Notes: a model not told the origin generated them from the sequence alone. Numbered from the stretch's first letter, positions 50,347 to 60,279 are shown. The stretch: 64,000 nucleotides of DNA from an uncultured Bacteroidales bacterium (GCA_946411385.1 CAMKDV010000005.1:145439-209438); one strand, 5' to 3'. Program-made: numbers and translations.

Positions 50347-51117
50347 ATGAATTTGGGTTTTCGTTTCAAGCATTTCTTTGTCCGCCACGACCGTTGCGCG
50401 ATGAAGGTCGGCACCGATGGTGTCCTTCTTGGTGCATGGACTCCGTGCGAGCAGAGCGAGATAAGAAATGGCAAATATAAAATTTCAAATCAAAAATCTC
50501 AAATCTCAAATCTAAAATCTAAAATCTTAGACATCGGTACCGGCTCCGGCCTTATAGCTCTGATGCTGGCGCAGCGTTGCCCCAATGCGCAGATTGATGC
50601 TATCGACATCGATCCCGATGCCGTCAGCCAGGCTCGCGACAATTTCGCTGCATCCCCGTGGTCTGACCGTCTGCATGTCACCCAATGCGCATTGCAGGAA
50701 TGGCAGGAAAAGGATTATGACTTGATTGTAAGCAATCCACCATATTTTGTCAACAGTTTGAAAAATCCGGATGACAAGCGATGCCTTGCCAGACATACAG
50801 ATTCACTGCCGTTCAGTGATCTGATTGCGGAAAGTGCCAAGCGTCTTGTGCCAAACGGAGTGCTTTCCGTTATAGCTCCGATGGAAGCAGAGCATTTGCT
50901 GATAGGCTTGGCATCGGAAAACCGGCTGACATGTATCAAGAAATGCGAAGTACATTCCAAACCTGGATATCCCGCCAAACGCGTCATGATAGCGTGGCAG
51001 CGCAATAATGATAGCAATCACATCCCTGAGATCCCTACCGAACACCTCACCCTTGAGGACGATCACGGCTCTCGCAGCCTCGATTACCAACTCCTTACAC
51101 GTGATTTCTATTTGTAA
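50347..51117 (+). CDS. tRNA1(Val) A37 N6-methyltransferase (TrmN6-like) with a repeat-derived insert
   Basis: This 256-residue SAM methyltransferase modifies adenine 37 of tRNA-Val. It opens FRFKHFFVRHDRCAMKVGTDGVLLGAW, then motif I ILDIGTGSGLIALMLAQR and catalytic NPPY (VSNPPYFVNSLK). Residues about 38-61 (NGKYKISNQKSQISNLKSK) come from a run of 7-base repeats and separate the two conserved segments. Frame and motifs stay intact, so it is probably active. Confidence 0.88.
   Translation: MNLGFRFKHFFVRHDRCAMKVGTDGVLLGAWTPCEQSEIRNGKYKISNQKSQISNLKSKILDIGTGSGLIALMLAQRCPNAQIDAIDIDPDAVSQARDNFAASPWSDRLHVTQCALQEWQEKDYDLIVSNPPYFVNSLKNPDDKRCLARHTDSLPFSDLIAESAKRLVPNGVLSVIAPMEAEHLLIGLASENRLTCIKKCEVHSKPGYPAKRVMIAWQRNNDSNHIPEIPTEHLTLEDDHGSRSLDYQLLTRDFYL
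50461..50528. repeat. Heptamer tract inside trmN6
   Basis: Units such as AAATCTC and AAATCTA follow each other at a 7-base period. The insert holds the reading frame. The same unit forms the spacer at 51112-51147. Confidence 0.8.
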
Positions 51118-51147
51118 ATCTAAAATCTAAAATCTAAAATCTAAAAT
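51112..51147. repeat. Heptamer tract between trmN6 and ispE
   Basis: Five AAATCTA units in a row join the trmN6 stop to the ispE ATG. They take the place of a clear ribosome site. Confidence 0.85.
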
Positions 51148-52035
51148 ATGCTACTGCATCCCAACTGCAAACTCAACATCGGCCTGCGTGTTATCAGCAA
51201 GCGCCCTGACGGCTACCACAATCTGGAAACCATTTTCTATCCCGTTTTCGGACTGTGTGACCGCTTGGAGATAACGCCTTCCGAGTCTTTCTTGTTCGTT
51301 CAGGGCGGCATCACGGTGGATTGTCCGGCTGAGGACAACCTCATCATCCGTTGCTACCGCCGCATGCGTGAGCGCTATCCGCAGATAGGCGAGGTGAGTA
51401 TTGTCTTCGACAAGCATATACCTTTCGGTGCCGGTCTGGGGGGCGGCTCCAGCGATGCCGCACACACCGCTATCGCGCTGAATGAGATCTTCGGTTTGGG
51501 TCTCTCCCGCGAGCAGCTCGCTGCCGAGGTAGCGCCGCTGGGTGCCGATTGCGCGTTCTTTATATATAATACGCCCTGCCTGGCTGAAGGGGTAGGCGAG
51601 CTTCTCACGCCTGTGTCTTTTGCTCTTGATGACTATAGGCTGGTTATGCTCAAGCCCGATATACATGTCAGCACGCGTGAGGCGTATAGCGGCATCCATC
51701 TGTCGGGCGACCAACCCTCGCTGGCTGCGCTGGTGCGCGCTACGGTGGCGGATGATGCTACGCTCGATGCGTGCCGCTTCCTGTGCGAGCATGCCGATGT
51801 CGTCTACAACGATTTCGAACTCACGGTCTTCCCCTTGCATCCCGAACTCGCGGCACTCAAAAAGCGCCTGACCGATGCAGGCGCTTTCTATGCAGCTATG
51901 AGCGGCAGCGGATCAACGGTGTACGGCCTTTTCCCGGCTGATGTACCCGTCTCGCTTTATGCCGACAACAATACCGCGGACGATCTGTCCGCTATCACTA
52001 TCTATGATGGAGAAGTCCGATCTTTCCGATCGTGA
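51148..52035 (+). CDS. ispE: 4-diphosphocytidyl-2-C-methyl-D-erythritol kinase
   Basis: This 295-residue GHMP kinase is of the non-mevalonate isoprenoid pathway. Motifs: KLNIGLRVISKRPDGYHNLETIFYP at the start, ATP loop PFGAGLGGGSSDAA (about 93-106) and C-terminal YAAMSGSGSTVYGLF. Full length. It follows trmN6 through a 7-base repeat tract and converges on the DUF3276 gene with 7 bases between. Confidence 0.95.
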   Translation: MLLHPNCKLNIGLRVISKRPDGYHNLETIFYPVFGLCDRLEITPSESFLFVQGGITVDCPAEDNLIIRCYRRMRERYPQIGEVSIVFDKHIPFGAGLGGGSSDAAHTAIALNEIFGLGLSREQLAAEVAPLGADCAFFIYNTPCLAEGVGELLTPVSFALDDYRLVMLKPDIHVSTREAYSGIHLSGDQPSLAALVRATVADDATLDACRFLCEHADVVYNDFELTVFPLHPELAALKKRLTDAGAFYAAMSGSGSTVYGLFPADVPVSLYADNNTADDLSAITIYDGEVRSFRS

Positions 52036-52042
52036 GGCGTTT

Positions 52043-52426
52043 TTATTCCTTGCCCATCAGGCGGTCAAGAAAACCGCGCTTCTTCTCTTCCGGTACAGCT
52101 TGCTCATCCTGGGCAGGCTGTTCGTTTTCCGATACCCACTCTTTGCGGTCGGGTATCTCACCTACCTGGCCTTTCACGTAGCCGATTACGTCCTGCAATC
52201 CTTCGTTGAAGTGGGCAAAATCCTCTTTGTAGAGGAATAGTTTGTGTTTTTCAAACTGCGGCGTCTCCTCACCTGTCTGGCGTTTTTTGCTCTCTGTGAT
52301 GCACAGATAATAGTCGCCTGTACGGTCTTTTTTTACGTCGAGGTAATAGATGCGTTTACCTGCTTTTACGGAGCGGGAGTAAACGATTTCCGACTCACGT
52401 TTCTCATCAAATTTCCGATTTTCCAT
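52043..52426 (-). CDS. DUF3276 / PUR-alpha-like nucleic-acid-binding protein
   Basis: This 127-residue protein begins at ATG 52426. The fold segment SEIVYSRSVKAGKRIYYLDVKKDRTGDYYLCITESKK and FEKHKLFLYKEDFAHFNEGL are typical of the Bacteroidota PUR family, which binds single-stranded DNA or RNA. The C-terminal part is acidic, then ends KKRGFLDRLMGKE. Likely a small regulator; partner unknown. Confidence 0.85.
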   Translation of the reverse strand: MENRKFDEKRESEIVYSRSVKAGKRIYYLDVKKDRTGDYYLCITESKKRQTGEETPQFEKHKLFLYKEDFAHFNEGLQDVIGYVKGQVGEIPDRKEWVSENEQPAQDEQAVPEEKKRGFLDRLMGKE

Positions 52427-52472
52427 TTGTCCCAAGGGCTCAGCCCAAAATAGTTGTTTAACAAATCGGGTA

Positions 52473-52504
52473 CAAAGTTACAATTTTTTTCCCATATTTG
52501 CAAA
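52473..52504 (-). promoter_or_regulatory. Promoter of the DUF3276 gene
   Basis: On the minus strand TTTG (52501-52504), 20 bases, TAACTTTG (52473-52480). Confidence 0.8.
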
Positions 52505-52605
52505 TAATTATGCCGAAAAATGACAATTTTGCGAAAAAAAGGTCATTTTTTGCATTTTTCGTATTTATTTGCTGTCTTTGCCGAACTTTAAGTAAGAACA
52601 AAAAA

Positions 52606-52640
52606 ACAAAGTGTGCCGCTTTGTTTGACACACTCTGTTT
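52606..52640 (-). terminator. Terminator of rpsU
   Basis: AGAGTGTGTC and GCACACTTT pair on the minus strand and are followed by a run of seven T, 27 bases past the rpsU stop. Confidence 0.7.
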
Positions 52641-52666
52641 TCCTTGAAAGGATTGTCCCGACGCGA

Positions 52667-52861
52667 TTAAATCTCGTCGTTGAGATGCAATTGTTGCACG
52701 TACTTGGCGTGCGCCATTTTCACGCGTTTGATTTGGCTCGGAGCCTCAAACTGCTGGCGGCGACGAAGCTCTTTCACTACGCCGGTCTTGTCGAACTTAC
52801 GTTTGAACTTCTTGATAGCTCGCTCGATGTTCTCGCCTTCCTTAACGGGTACGATGATCAT
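52667..52861 (-). CDS. rpsU: 30S ribosomal protein S21
   Basis: This 64-residue small-subunit protein has MIIVPVKEGENIERAIKKFKRKFDKTGVVKELRRRQQFE. It helps start translation at the 30S platform. A clear AAAGGAGGT ribosome site lies just before the ATG, notable because most genes here have none. Confidence 0.95.
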   Translation of the reverse strand: MIIVPVKEGENIERAIKKFKRKFDKTGVVKELRRRQQFEAPSQIKRVKMAHAKYVQQLHLNDEI

Positions 52862-52955
52862 TGCATTACACCTCCTTTCACGATCGTTTTTTGTTTAACT
52901 TATAACCTTATTACCAACTATTATGACTGCTTTCATGCCGTGGCAAAAAAGCATG

Positions 52956-52987
52956 CAAAGGTACAACAATTATCTGAAAAAAACAAA
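52956..52987 (-). promoter_or_regulatory. Promoter of rpsU
   Basis: On the minus strand TTTG (52984-52987), 20 bases, TACCTTTG (52956-52963). The TTTG is also the last base group of the ftsE terminator stem. Confidence 0.8.
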
Positions 52988-53017
52988 TATCTGCCGTTCA
53001 AATCAGCAGATATTTGC
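52977..53017 (-). terminator. Terminator of ftsE, overlapping the rpsU promoter
   Basis: CAAATATCTGC pairs fully with GCAGATATTTG (11 bp, arms 53007-53017 and 52984-52994), followed on the minus strand by seven T. Confidence 0.85.
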
Positions 53018-53076
53018 ATTATTACGTTCGTTTTGCTCAGCCTACCTGTCAACGGAGCAGATTAGCCGCCTATAGG

Positions 53077-53751
53077 TCAGCGCGTTGCTTCTTCGATAAT
53101 ATTACCGTTGGCAAACTGCAGGTTACGCCCCGGATACAGTTCGGGCCAGCTCAGGTTATGCGTCGACATGACGATCGTGATGCCCGCCTTGGAGATGGAG
53201 TAGAGCAGTTCCATAATCTCCTTGCCCGTCTCATAATCCAGGTTACCCGTAGGCTCGTCGGCCAGTATGAGTGAGGGCATGTTTAGTAGTGCGCGTGCTA
53301 TCACTACACGCTGCTGCTCGCCTCCCGACAGCTGGTAAGGCATCTTGTAGGCTTTGTTGCCCATACCTACCTGCTCCAGCACATCCTTCACGTGAGCATC
53401 CATCGCCTTGCGGTCTTTCCAGCCCGTAGCACGCAGCACGAACAACAGGTTCTCCTCCACGTTTCTATCGGTCAGCAGCTGAAAGTCCTGGAATACTACA
53501 CCCAGTTTCCTGCGCAGGTAAGGCACTTGCTTGCGCTTGAGGTGAGCCAGATCATAATCGAGGATCTGGGCTTCGCCGGATACGATCGGCAGCTCGCCGT
53601 ACATCGTCTTCATGAACGATGATTTGCCCGAACCGACTCGCCCGAGCAGATATACAAACTCGCCTTCACCAACCGTCAGGTTGATATCACGAAGCACGAT
53701 CTGCTCCGACTGGTGGATGGCTACGTTCTTATATTCAATGATAGTACGCAT
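53077..53751 (-). CDS. ftsE: FtsE-like ABC ATPase of cell division
   Basis: This 224-residue ATPase works with FtsX at the division site to control cell-wall hydrolases. Walker [10 protein letters not shown] (about 37-45), the FtsE mark [16 protein letters not shown], signature QLSGGEQQR, Walker [13 protein letters not shown] and switch STHN. The usual partner ftsX is not next to it in this window. It lies 18 bases after the DUF349 gene. Confidence 0.88.
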   Translation of the reverse strand: MRTIIEYKNVAIHQSEQIVLRDINLTVGEGEFVYLLGRVGSGKSSFMKTMYGELPIVSGEAQILDYDLAHLKRKQVPYLRRKLGVVFQDFQLLTDRNVEENLLFVLRATGWKDRKAMDAHVKDVLEQVGMGNKAYKMPYQLSGGEQQRVVIARALLNMPSLILADEPTGNLDYETGKEIMELLYSISKAGITIVMSTHNLSWPELYPGRNLQFANGNIIEEATR

Positions 53752-53769
53752 AGTGGTATGCTGTTCGTT

Positions 53770-55251
53770 TTATTTGCTCTCTTCCTCTGCGTCGGCAGCG
53801 TCGATAGCGTTGATCTTGTTCTCGATATCAATCAGTTGCTGCTTGAGCTCCTCAATCTTCTTCTGCAATCCTGCCACCAGCGCATTGCCGTGCTTGGAGG
53901 TGAAGAACAGGATATTGTTCTCCGCAGTACGAATCTCAGCCTGTAGGCTCTCGTACATCTTCATCAGGCGATTGCGGTCGCTCATCGTGTCGAGGTTCTT
54001 GTGCCATTTGGCATTGGCTTTCTCTTTACGTTGCTTGAAGGCTTCGCGCTCCTGTTTGCCTGCTTCGCGTTTGGCCTCAAAGAAGGCGTCACACGCGGCT
54101 GTGAACTGCTTCCATATCTCGTCGGAGTATTTCCTTGCCACCGGACCGATCTTCTTCCACTCGGCTTGCAGCTCAATGAATGCATCCGTCGTAGCCTGCC
54201 ACTCCTGGCTGCTCTTCAACTCCTCAGCCTTGGCAAGCAGCTCGCGTTTGCGCTTCAGGTTCTCGGAAAACATGTCGCGCGTCGTCTTGAAGAATGTTGT
54301 CTTGGCTTTGTAGAACTGTTCGCACAAAGCACGGTACTCGTCGTAGATCGACTGGTTGAATTTCTTCGGAGCAAAACCTATTTTACGCCACTCCTGCTGA
54401 ATGTTCTGCACGGCAGCCGTAGCTTCTTCCCAGGCTTTGTTAGATTTGATCTTCTCCCAGTTCAGCGCTTTCAGTTGCTCAATCAGTGCCTGTTTTTTCT
54501 TCAGGTTCTCCTCCTCACGCTGATGCAGCTCGTCGAAATATGCCTGATGACGCTTGTTGATGATCGTGGATGCCTCTTTGAAGCGCGTCCAGAGTGCCTC
54601 ACGCTGGTCGCGAGCCACCGGACCTATCTCCGACCACTCGTTGTGTAGCTGTTGCAGTTGGCGGTTGGCTTCCACTATATTGTTGTTGGCTGCCAGCGCT
54701 TCGGCTTTTTCACATAGTGCAGTCTTCATCTCCATATTGCGCTTAAAATCCAGGTCACGCAGCTCTATGTTGATCTTCACCAGATCGTAGAACTGCTCCT
54801 GATAGAGGTTGTATTGCCTCCACAGCTCCTGTACCTTGGGCGCCGGTACGGCTCCGATGGTTTTCCACTCGGCTTGCAAGTCGCGCATCTTCTTCAGGTC
54901 AGCCATCACGTCAGCCGTCTCGGGGTTGGCGAGTAGCTTCATCTGGGCGATGATGTTCTCCTTGCGCAGCAAGTTCTGCTCCATCTCGGCTGCCTGTTGC
55001 TTTACCAGCGATTCGCGGCGCTGCTTGTAGTCGTTCAGCAGCGTACGGAAGGTCTGCTCCAGCTCGTCAGCCTTTGCCTCGAAGGTCTCACCGGCCTCTT
55101 CGGCTGCAGCTTGCAGCTGTGCCTGCTCCTGATGCACCAAGCGGTAGAAATGGTTCTTCAACTCGCTTACTTGCTCTTTGATACTCTCTACGTCATCACC
55201 TGCCAACAGGGTGCGCAGTTGTTCTACGATTGATTGTTTCTCGTTTTCCAT
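53770..55251 (-). CDS. DUF349 repeat protein
   Basis: This highly charged, helical cytoplasmic protein has 493 residues. DUF349-like repeats of about 70 residues recur from about 95 on, each with a W-K-xIGxVP or EWxKIGPVARKYSDEIWKQF pattern. Proteins of this family are common in Bacteroidota and Actinobacteria; their function is not known, though links to RNA metabolism or ribosomes have been suggested. ATG 55251 is chosen over 55266 because MENEKQ is the usual start. Confidence 0.85.
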   Translation of the reverse strand: MENEKQSIVEQLRTLLAGDDVESIKEQVSELKNHFYRLVHQEQAQLQAAAEEAGETFEAKADELEQTFRTLLNDYKQRRESLVKQQAAEMEQNLLRKENIIAQMKLLANPETADVMADLKKMRDLQAEWKTIGAVPAPKVQELWRQYNLYQEQFYDLVKINIELRDLDFKRNMEMKTALCEKAEALAANNNIVEANRQLQQLHNEWSEIGPVARDQREALWTRFKEASTIINKRHQAYFDELHQREEENLKKKQALIEQLKALNWEKIKSNKAWEEATAAVQNIQQEWRKIGFAPKKFNQSIYDEYRALCEQFYKAKTTFFKTTRDMFSENLKRKRELLAKAEELKSSQEWQATTDAFIELQAEWKKIGPVARKYSDEIWKQFTAACDAFFEAKREAGKQEREAFKQRKEKANAKWHKNLDTMSDRNRLMKMYESLQAEIRTAENNILFFTSKHGNALVAGLQKKIEELKQQLIDIENKINAIDAADAEEESK

Positions 55252-55300
55252 ATTATTGACTTTCAACTTTCAGTTTTACCTTTCTCCTGTAGCGAAGCGT

Positions 55301-55334
55301 CCTTTCACCTTTCACCTTTCACCTTTCACCTCTC
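55301..55334. repeat. Heptamer tract CTTTCAC before the DUF349 gene
   Basis: Four to five units of CCTTTCA lie between rny and the DUF349 gene. The same unit occurs at the right end of the window (63950-64000). Confidence 0.85.
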
Positions 55335-55337
55335 AAC

Positions 55338-56867
55338 TTACTTGGCGTAAGAGATAGCTCTCGTCTCGCGGATGACGGTGATCTTCACCTGACCGGGGTA
55401 GGTCATCTCGTCCTGGATCTTCTTGGCTATATCGTACGAGAGCAGCTCGGTATCCTTGTCGCTGATCTTGTCAGATCCTACTATCACGCGCAACTCACGA
55501 CCGGCTTGCAGAGCGTAGGTCTTGATCACGCCTGGATATGCCATGGCTATGTTCTCCAGGTCGTTCAATCGCTTGATGTAGGTCTCCACAATCTCGCGCC
55601 GTGCGCCCGGACGAGCGCCGCTGATGGCATCGCACGCTTGTACGATAGGTGCTATCAGAGTCTCCATCTCTATCTCGTCGTGGTGAGCACCTACGGCGTT
55701 GCATATCTCGGGCTTCTCGCCGTACTTCTCGCACAGTTTCATGCCTACCTCGGCATGCGGTTGCTCGTAATCTTCGTCAGCTACCTTGCCTATATCGTGC
55801 AACAGACCTGCACGGCGCGCCATCTTCGGGTTCAATCCCAGCTCCGATGCCATCGTGGCACACAGGTTGGCTGTCTCGCGCGAGTGCTGCAGCAGGTTTT
55901 GTCCGTACGACGAGCGGTACTTCATCTTACCCACCAGACGGATCAGCTCCGGATGCAATCCGTGTACGCCCAGGTCGATAGTCGTACGCTTGCCTATCTC
56001 GATGATCTCTTCCTCTATCTGTTGGGTCACCTTGGCTACTACCTCTTCTATACGCGCGGGGTGTATGCGTCCGTCCTGTACCAGCTGATGCAGACTGAGA
56101 CGTGCTATCTCACGGCGGATAGGATCGAAGGCGGATAGGGTGATGCACTCCGGTGTGTCATCCACTACAATCTCCACACCTGTGGCTGCCTCCAACGCGC
56201 GGATGTTACGTCCCTCACGTCCGATGATGCGGCCTTTCACCTCGTCGTTCTCAATACGGAAAACGCTCACGGCATTCTCCACGGTCGATTCGGATGCTAC
56301 GCGCTGGATGGTCTTGATGATAATCTTCTTGGCTTCCATCGCGGCGTTTAGTCGTGCGGCATCCATCGTCTCGTTGATGTACGATAGCGCGTTGGTGCGT
56401 GCCTCGTCTTTCAGGCTCTCTACAAGCTGGTTCTTTGCCTCGGCGGCTGACATGCCCGACAACTCTTCCAGCTGCTGCTGGGCCTGCTGATGGTATTTCT
56501 CCGCCTCGGTGGTCTTATAATCGATGACCTGTTGTTGCTTGTCCAGTTGTTGCGAGCGGTTCTTCAGTTCGTTCTGCTGGCGTTGCAGGTCTCCCTGACG
56601 CTGGTTGAGCTGCTGCTCGCGTTGTTGCAAGCGCTGTTCGGCTTGCTGCATCTTCTGCTCCTGTTGGCGAACCATCGTCTCGTGCTCCGTCTTCAGGGCA
56701 ATGAATTTCTCTTTTGCCTCTACAATCTTGTTCTTTTTGATGATTTCCGCTTCTGCCAGTGCTTTGCGGAACAGTCCGTTTTGTGCGTGGCGGCATAAGA
56801 GATAGCATAATATCACTCCAAGGAGGAAACAGCCGACTGCAATCAGGGTAATGGTCAGATTACTCAT
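55338..56867 (-). CDS. rny: Ribonuclease Y
   Basis: This 509-residue membrane-anchored endoribonuclease starts mRNA decay. N-terminal helix (about 3-24), a long coiled coil rich in Gln and Glu (to about 190), KH domain ([26 protein letters not shown]), and an HD domain (LLHDIGK, then HAEVG and AHHDE). Complete. The start overlaps the zapA stop by 4 bases, so both are co-expressed. Confidence 0.95.
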   Translation of the reverse strand: MSNLTITLIAVGCFLLGVILCYLLCRHAQNGLFRKALAEAEIIKKNKIVEAKEKFIALKTEHETMVRQQEQKMQQAEQRLQQREQQLNQRQGDLQRQQNELKNRSQQLDKQQQVIDYKTTEAEKYHQQAQQQLEELSGMSAAEAKNQLVESLKDEARTNALSYINETMDAARLNAAMEAKKIIIKTIQRVASESTVENAVSVFRIENDEVKGRIIGREGRNIRALEAATGVEIVVDDTPECITLSAFDPIRREIARLSLHQLVQDGRIHPARIEEVVAKVTQQIEEEIIEIGKRTTIDLGVHGLHPELIRLVGKMKYRSSYGQNLLQHSRETANLCATMASELGLNPKMARRAGLLHDIGKVADEDYEQPHAEVGMKLCEKYGEKPEICNAVGAHHDEIEMETLIAPIVQACDAISGARPGARREIVETYIKRLNDLENIAMAYPGVIKTYALQAGRELRVIVGSDKISDKDTELLSYDIAKKIQDEMTYPGQVKITVIRETRAISYAK

Positions 56868-57193
56868 AGTTGTTTGTTATCTGTTTGTGAGGCATCACCG
56901 TTCAGTGCCTCTATGATTGATTGGTTGATTTTTTCTATACGTTCCATCACCGGTTCGAGGTCATAGCGAGCAGCCTGTCTCTCCAGGTTCATGGCTGCCT
57001 CCAGTGCCACATATACCCATATCTGCTCCGCTGATTTGCCTTTGTTCTTGTTGCTGTAGTTCTGAAATCGCTTGTTCAGATAGTCAGCGGCTTTGCGGTA
57101 GTACACCTCTTCGTTCCATGGTACGATAAACCGCATCGGGTGGTCCCCGAGTTGCAGCTTGATGTTGATTGTATCAGGTGTCTGCTCCGACAT
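56864..57193 (-). CDS. zapA: Cell-division protein ZapA
   Basis: This 109-residue protein supports FtsZ-ring assembly. [33 protein letters not shown] is the family's first segment, followed by a coiled coil with [15 protein letters not shown]. It starts 11 bases after a 92-residue coiled-coil gene, a pairing common in Bacteroidota just upstream of rny. Confidence 0.85.
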   Translation of the reverse strand: MSEQTPDTINIKLQLGDHPMRFIVPWNEEVYYRKAADYLNKRFQNYSNKNKGKSAEQIWVYVALEAAMNLERQAARYDLEPVMERIEKINQSIIEALNGDASQTDNKQL

Positions 57194-57204
57194 GTTGTGG
57201 CGTT

Positions 57205-57483
57205 TTATCGTTTCAGTATATCAATTGTCTTGTCGATATCTGCGATGATGGATTGTAGTTGTCTTTTCGCTTTCAGGCGGTTCGGCGAATCCACGGTGAG
57301 TGCGTGAGCCGTCTGTAGCGTGCGATGTTCGCTTTGGAGCTGCTTGAGCTCCGTGCGCAGGTTGAAGATCTCTTCGTCTTTCTCGCTTACCTGCTGCTGT
57401 AGAGCCTCGTTGTCACGTCTGCTCTGCTCGTAGGCAGTCAGCAGACGCGACACGTTTTGCTCTATCTGTTGCAGCTCGTTCAC
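57205..57483 (-). CDS. Small coiled-coil protein, possibly ZapB-like
   Basis: This protein of 92 residues is helical throughout, with heptads in about 20-65 and a C-terminus IIADIDKTIDILKR. No enzyme motif. Its place just before zapA suggests a division role (ZapB-like), but this is context only. Confidence 0.7.
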   Translation of the reverse strand: MNELQQIEQNVSRLLTAYEQSRRDNEALQQQVSEKDEEIFNLRTELKQLQSEHRTLQTAHALTVDSPNRLKAKRQLQSIIADIDKTIDILKR

Positions 57484-57502
57484 GATACTTCAGATTGTCC
57501 GG

Positions 57503-58732
57503 TTAGAAACTGTAACCTACACCCAGACCTATCACGCCCTTGAACTGTACGCGCTCGCTCACGTTGTTGTCTGCATCGGCGATCAGCGTACCCGGGTAGT
57601 ACTTCAGGCTTGTCTGAAGGGTTACTTGCAGACACTTGAGGAACTGATAGCTGAGAGCTACATCCCAGTCAATATCAAAGTTGCCGAAATAGCGGTTGTT
57701 GTTCGACCACTCGAAGTAGCGTGCTTCTGCCGGACGAGCTTCCCACTGTGCTAAAGTACGGTCTGTACCATCCTCATTCTTTGCAGCCAGCCAGGTCTCC
57801 TTTACATTGAAGCCCTTGCTCTGATACGGAGTGAACAGACCCAAGGTCGTGCTCAACTTGAAATCTTTGTAGGTGTACGCAATGCTACCCTTGAAACTCA
57901 AACCAAGCTCAACACGGGCGTTACGATAAATAGGATTACCGGTCTTTCTGTCGTATCCGATAGTACCGTTTTTCTCTTGCAACAAGCTGCGCATGTCGTA
58001 GCCTTCTTTACAGTAGTAATCGTAACCATCATACAGCAAGGGGTCGTTTTTGTCATATTGGGCTGCTGCTGCATCATAAGCTGCCTGAGCAGCATCTTTT
58101 TCGGCTTGTGTCTTTGCTTTCTCCAAAGCATAGATTTCATCTCCAAGGGCCTGTTCGCGTGTGTAGTATTTATTCCACTTATCACTTGTATAAGCTGTCG
58201 TAACACGACCTGCCACAGGCGACAGATATACCGAGAAGTCAGCTCCGTTCACGCTGTGCTTGTAGTCGATACCTACAGAGATGTCGGTGTAAGAAGGAGC
58301 CAACCACTTGGAAGTAATGTAGTTGTATCCGTCTGCGTATTTGCGGCCCAGAGCATATTGGCTTTGGAAACCGGCATTAACGGTCAGATACCAGTCCTCC
58401 TTGAATTCCCAACCGAACTTCGTAGCCAACTTGATGTTATCGCTCGATTTCTGGAACGGATCTTCCTTCTGGTCAATCCACGACAATCCGAAATCGGTAT
58501 CCAGGTTCGTCTCCCATGCCAAGGCATCTTTGTGGTAGAGCAGGTGCAGTTTTACGAACGCAAAACCGTTCACGTTGTTCTTACCGCCGCCTTGCCAGTT
58601 TACCAGACCTGTGGCTGCTGCGTTCAGGCCCAGTGAGCCGTCGAACTTCCAAGCTTTAGGAGCTTCTTCCTCTTGGGCAATCATACCTGCGCTAAACACC
58701 ACGCAGGCTATAAAAGTAAAGATTTTTTTCAT
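57503..58732 (-). CDS. DUF3078 outer-membrane-like protein
   Basis: This 409-residue protein has a signal peptide (to about 19) and a beta-barrel-like pattern ending VIGLGVGYSF with terminal Phe. The opening WKFDGSLGLNAAATGLVNWQGGGKNNVNG marks the DUF3078 family, which has no known function. A central insert of charged helices (LEKAKTQAEKDAAQAAYDAA, about 200-220) is unusual for a barrel and may form an external coil. Confidence 0.8.
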   Translation of the reverse strand: MKKIFTFIACVVFSAGMIAQEEEAPKAWKFDGSLGLNAAATGLVNWQGGGKNNVNGFAFVKLHLLYHKDALAWETNLDTDFGLSWIDQKEDPFQKSSDNIKLATKFGWEFKEDWYLTVNAGFQSQYALGRKYADGYNYITSKWLAPSYTDISVGIDYKHSVNGADFSVYLSPVAGRVTTAYTSDKWNKYYTREQALGDEIYALEKAKTQAEKDAAQAAYDAAAAQYDKNDPLLYDGYDYYCKEGYDMRSLLQEKNGTIGYDRKTGNPIYRNARVELGLSFKGSIAYTYKDFKLSTTLGLFTPYQSKGFNVKETWLAAKNEDGTDRTLAQWEARPAEARYFEWSNNNRYFGNFDIDWDVALSYQFLKCLQVTLQTSLKYYPGTLIADADNNVSERVQFKGVIGLGVGYSF

Positions 58733-58879
58733 TGTTTGTCTATTAATTTATCTTGTTATTGTTTTTTCCATTATAACCCGACAAAGCGTTGAACGAAGTG
58801 ACGGTTTGTCGGAAAGCGGAGGCAATGGTGCGCTTTATGTCGCTAAGCGACATCTGTTAGCGCCATTTTGCCGAACGCG

Positions 58880-59407
58880 TCAATATTGTGCCGCATCGTA
58901 CACCGCGTCTGCAATCTCGCTACCCGCCAGCTTCTCTATCAGGCAGAAAGCAAAATCGCTGCTCAGTCCGGGACCTTTGGCGGTAATCACGTTCTTCGAT
59001 TCCACCACCAATCCGCCTACATAGCTCTCGCCCAGGTACTGTTCAAAGCCCGGGTAGCATGTAGCCTGTTTGCCTGCCAATATGCCCAGACGCCCGAGAA
59101 CCGATGGCGCATAGCAGATAGCCGCGATTAGTTTGTTTTCGGCATTATGTTTCTTCAGCAGGTCGCATAACGCTTGATGGTTCTCCAAGTGAGCTGCTCC
59201 GCCCGGCAGAATAAGCATCTCTGCGTCGGCAAAATCACAGTCCTCAAACAGCTTGTCGGCATGTACGGTAATCCCGTGCGCACCGTTCACCTGTATATTG
59301 CCGCGGATGGCTACCGTGGTCAGGCTGATACCTGCGCGACGCAACAAATCGACTGTGGTCAATGCCTCGATCTCCTCGAAGCCGTTGTCAAGAAAGAGAT
59401 AGTTCAT
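58880..59407 (-). CDS. DJ-1/PfpI family protein
   Basis: This 175-residue cytoplasmic protein has the nucleophile elbow AAICYAPSVLG (Cys at about 97) and the conserved Glu in GFEEIEA (residue about 12). Members act as glyoxalases, deglycases or oxidative-stress proteins; the exact substrate is not known. It lies 38 bases after tonB. Confidence 0.88.
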   Translation of the reverse strand: MNYLFLDNGFEEIEALTTVDLLRRAGISLTTVAIRGNIQVNGAHGITVHADKLFEDCDFADAEMLILPGGAAHLENHQALCDLLKKHNAENKLIAAICYAPSVLGRLGILAGKQATCYPGFEQYLGESYVGGLVVESKNVITAKGPGLSSDFAFCLIEKLAGSEIADAVYDAAQY

Positions 59408-59445
59408 ACAAATGTCAGTTTTAATATGTTGGTTTGCTATCTTCG

Positions 59446-60279
59446 TTAGTTGAGTTTGAACGTGTAGGTGATGGTACCTACCTGTATCTTGTTGTCCGAT
59501 GGCGAGAACTCTGCTTTTTTTGCAGCTTCCAGCGCTACCTGACGCGTCTGGTTGTCGCTCACGGTCGTTCCTTCGCCCACAGTGGCTGAGATTACCTTAC
59601 CTGATGCATCTACTTGGATGAACACCACCACCTTGCCTTCCTGGTTGAAGCGAGTAGATGGCTTGGGCAAGGTCTTGATGTTTCTGCCACGCAAATCCCA
59701 CTCGTTGCCGCCAACCGTTCCGTGACCCACAGGGTTCTGCGATCCTTGCTGCGATGCGCCTTGCGTCGTGCCGCTGCCTTGCGCGCCTTGCTGGTTGTTG
59801 CCGAACAATCCGCTCATCGCTGCGTTGGCTCTATCGCGTTTCTCCTGCTCCTCGGCTGCCTTGCGTGCGCGCTCTTCCGCCAGCTGCTGCTCGCGTGCCA
59901 CGCGTTCGGCCTCGATGCGTGCCTCTTCTTCGCGCTGCTTGCGGATGAGCTCTTCCTGCTCGGCACGTTTGCGCGCTTCTTCCTCACGCTGCTTGGCGAG
60001 CGCCAGCGACTCCTCATCTTCCTGCACCATCATATCGTTCTGTGTCGGAGCCTGTGGGGTAGGAGGCGGAGCTTGCGTGACGGGGATTGCCGGCTGAGGA
60101 ATGGCCTCAGGCACCGAACCGCCGCCGTTGTCACTCGTGCCGAACATCACCTCCACACCTTCTTCTTCCTGCTCACGCGGCGCCTCAAACGTCACGAGAA
60201 AAAGCAGCAACAAAATCAGCGCACCGATGATGGCAGTGATGATTCCGGATTCTATTTTTGCTTTATGTTCCTTAGTCAT
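59446..60279 (-). CDS. TonB-family energy transducer
   Basis: This 277-residue protein is counted from ATG 60279. One N-terminal membrane helix (about 12-33), a Pro-rich stretch, a long charged coil of Glu/Arg/Ala (about 85-150), a Gly/Ser/Gln linker, and a C-terminal TonB-like domain (about 200-277: VVVFIQVDASGKVISATV, EAAKKAEFSP). The order exbB-exbD-tonB on one strand implies a complete motor for TonB-linked transporters such as the SusC protein in this window. Confidence 0.85.
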   Translation of the reverse strand: MTKEHKAKIESGIITAIIGALILLLLFLVTFEAPREQEEEGVEVMFGTSDNGGGSVPEAIPQPAIPVTQAPPPTPQAPTQNDMMVQEDEESLALAKQREEEARKRAEQEELIRKQREEEARIEAERVAREQQLAEERARKAAEEQEKRDRANAAMSGLFGNNQQGAQGSGTTQGASQQGSQNPVGHGTVGGNEWDLRGRNIKTLPKPSTRFNQEGKVVVFIQVDASGKVISATVGEGTTVSDNQTRQVALEAAKKAEFSPSDNKIQVGTITYTFKLN

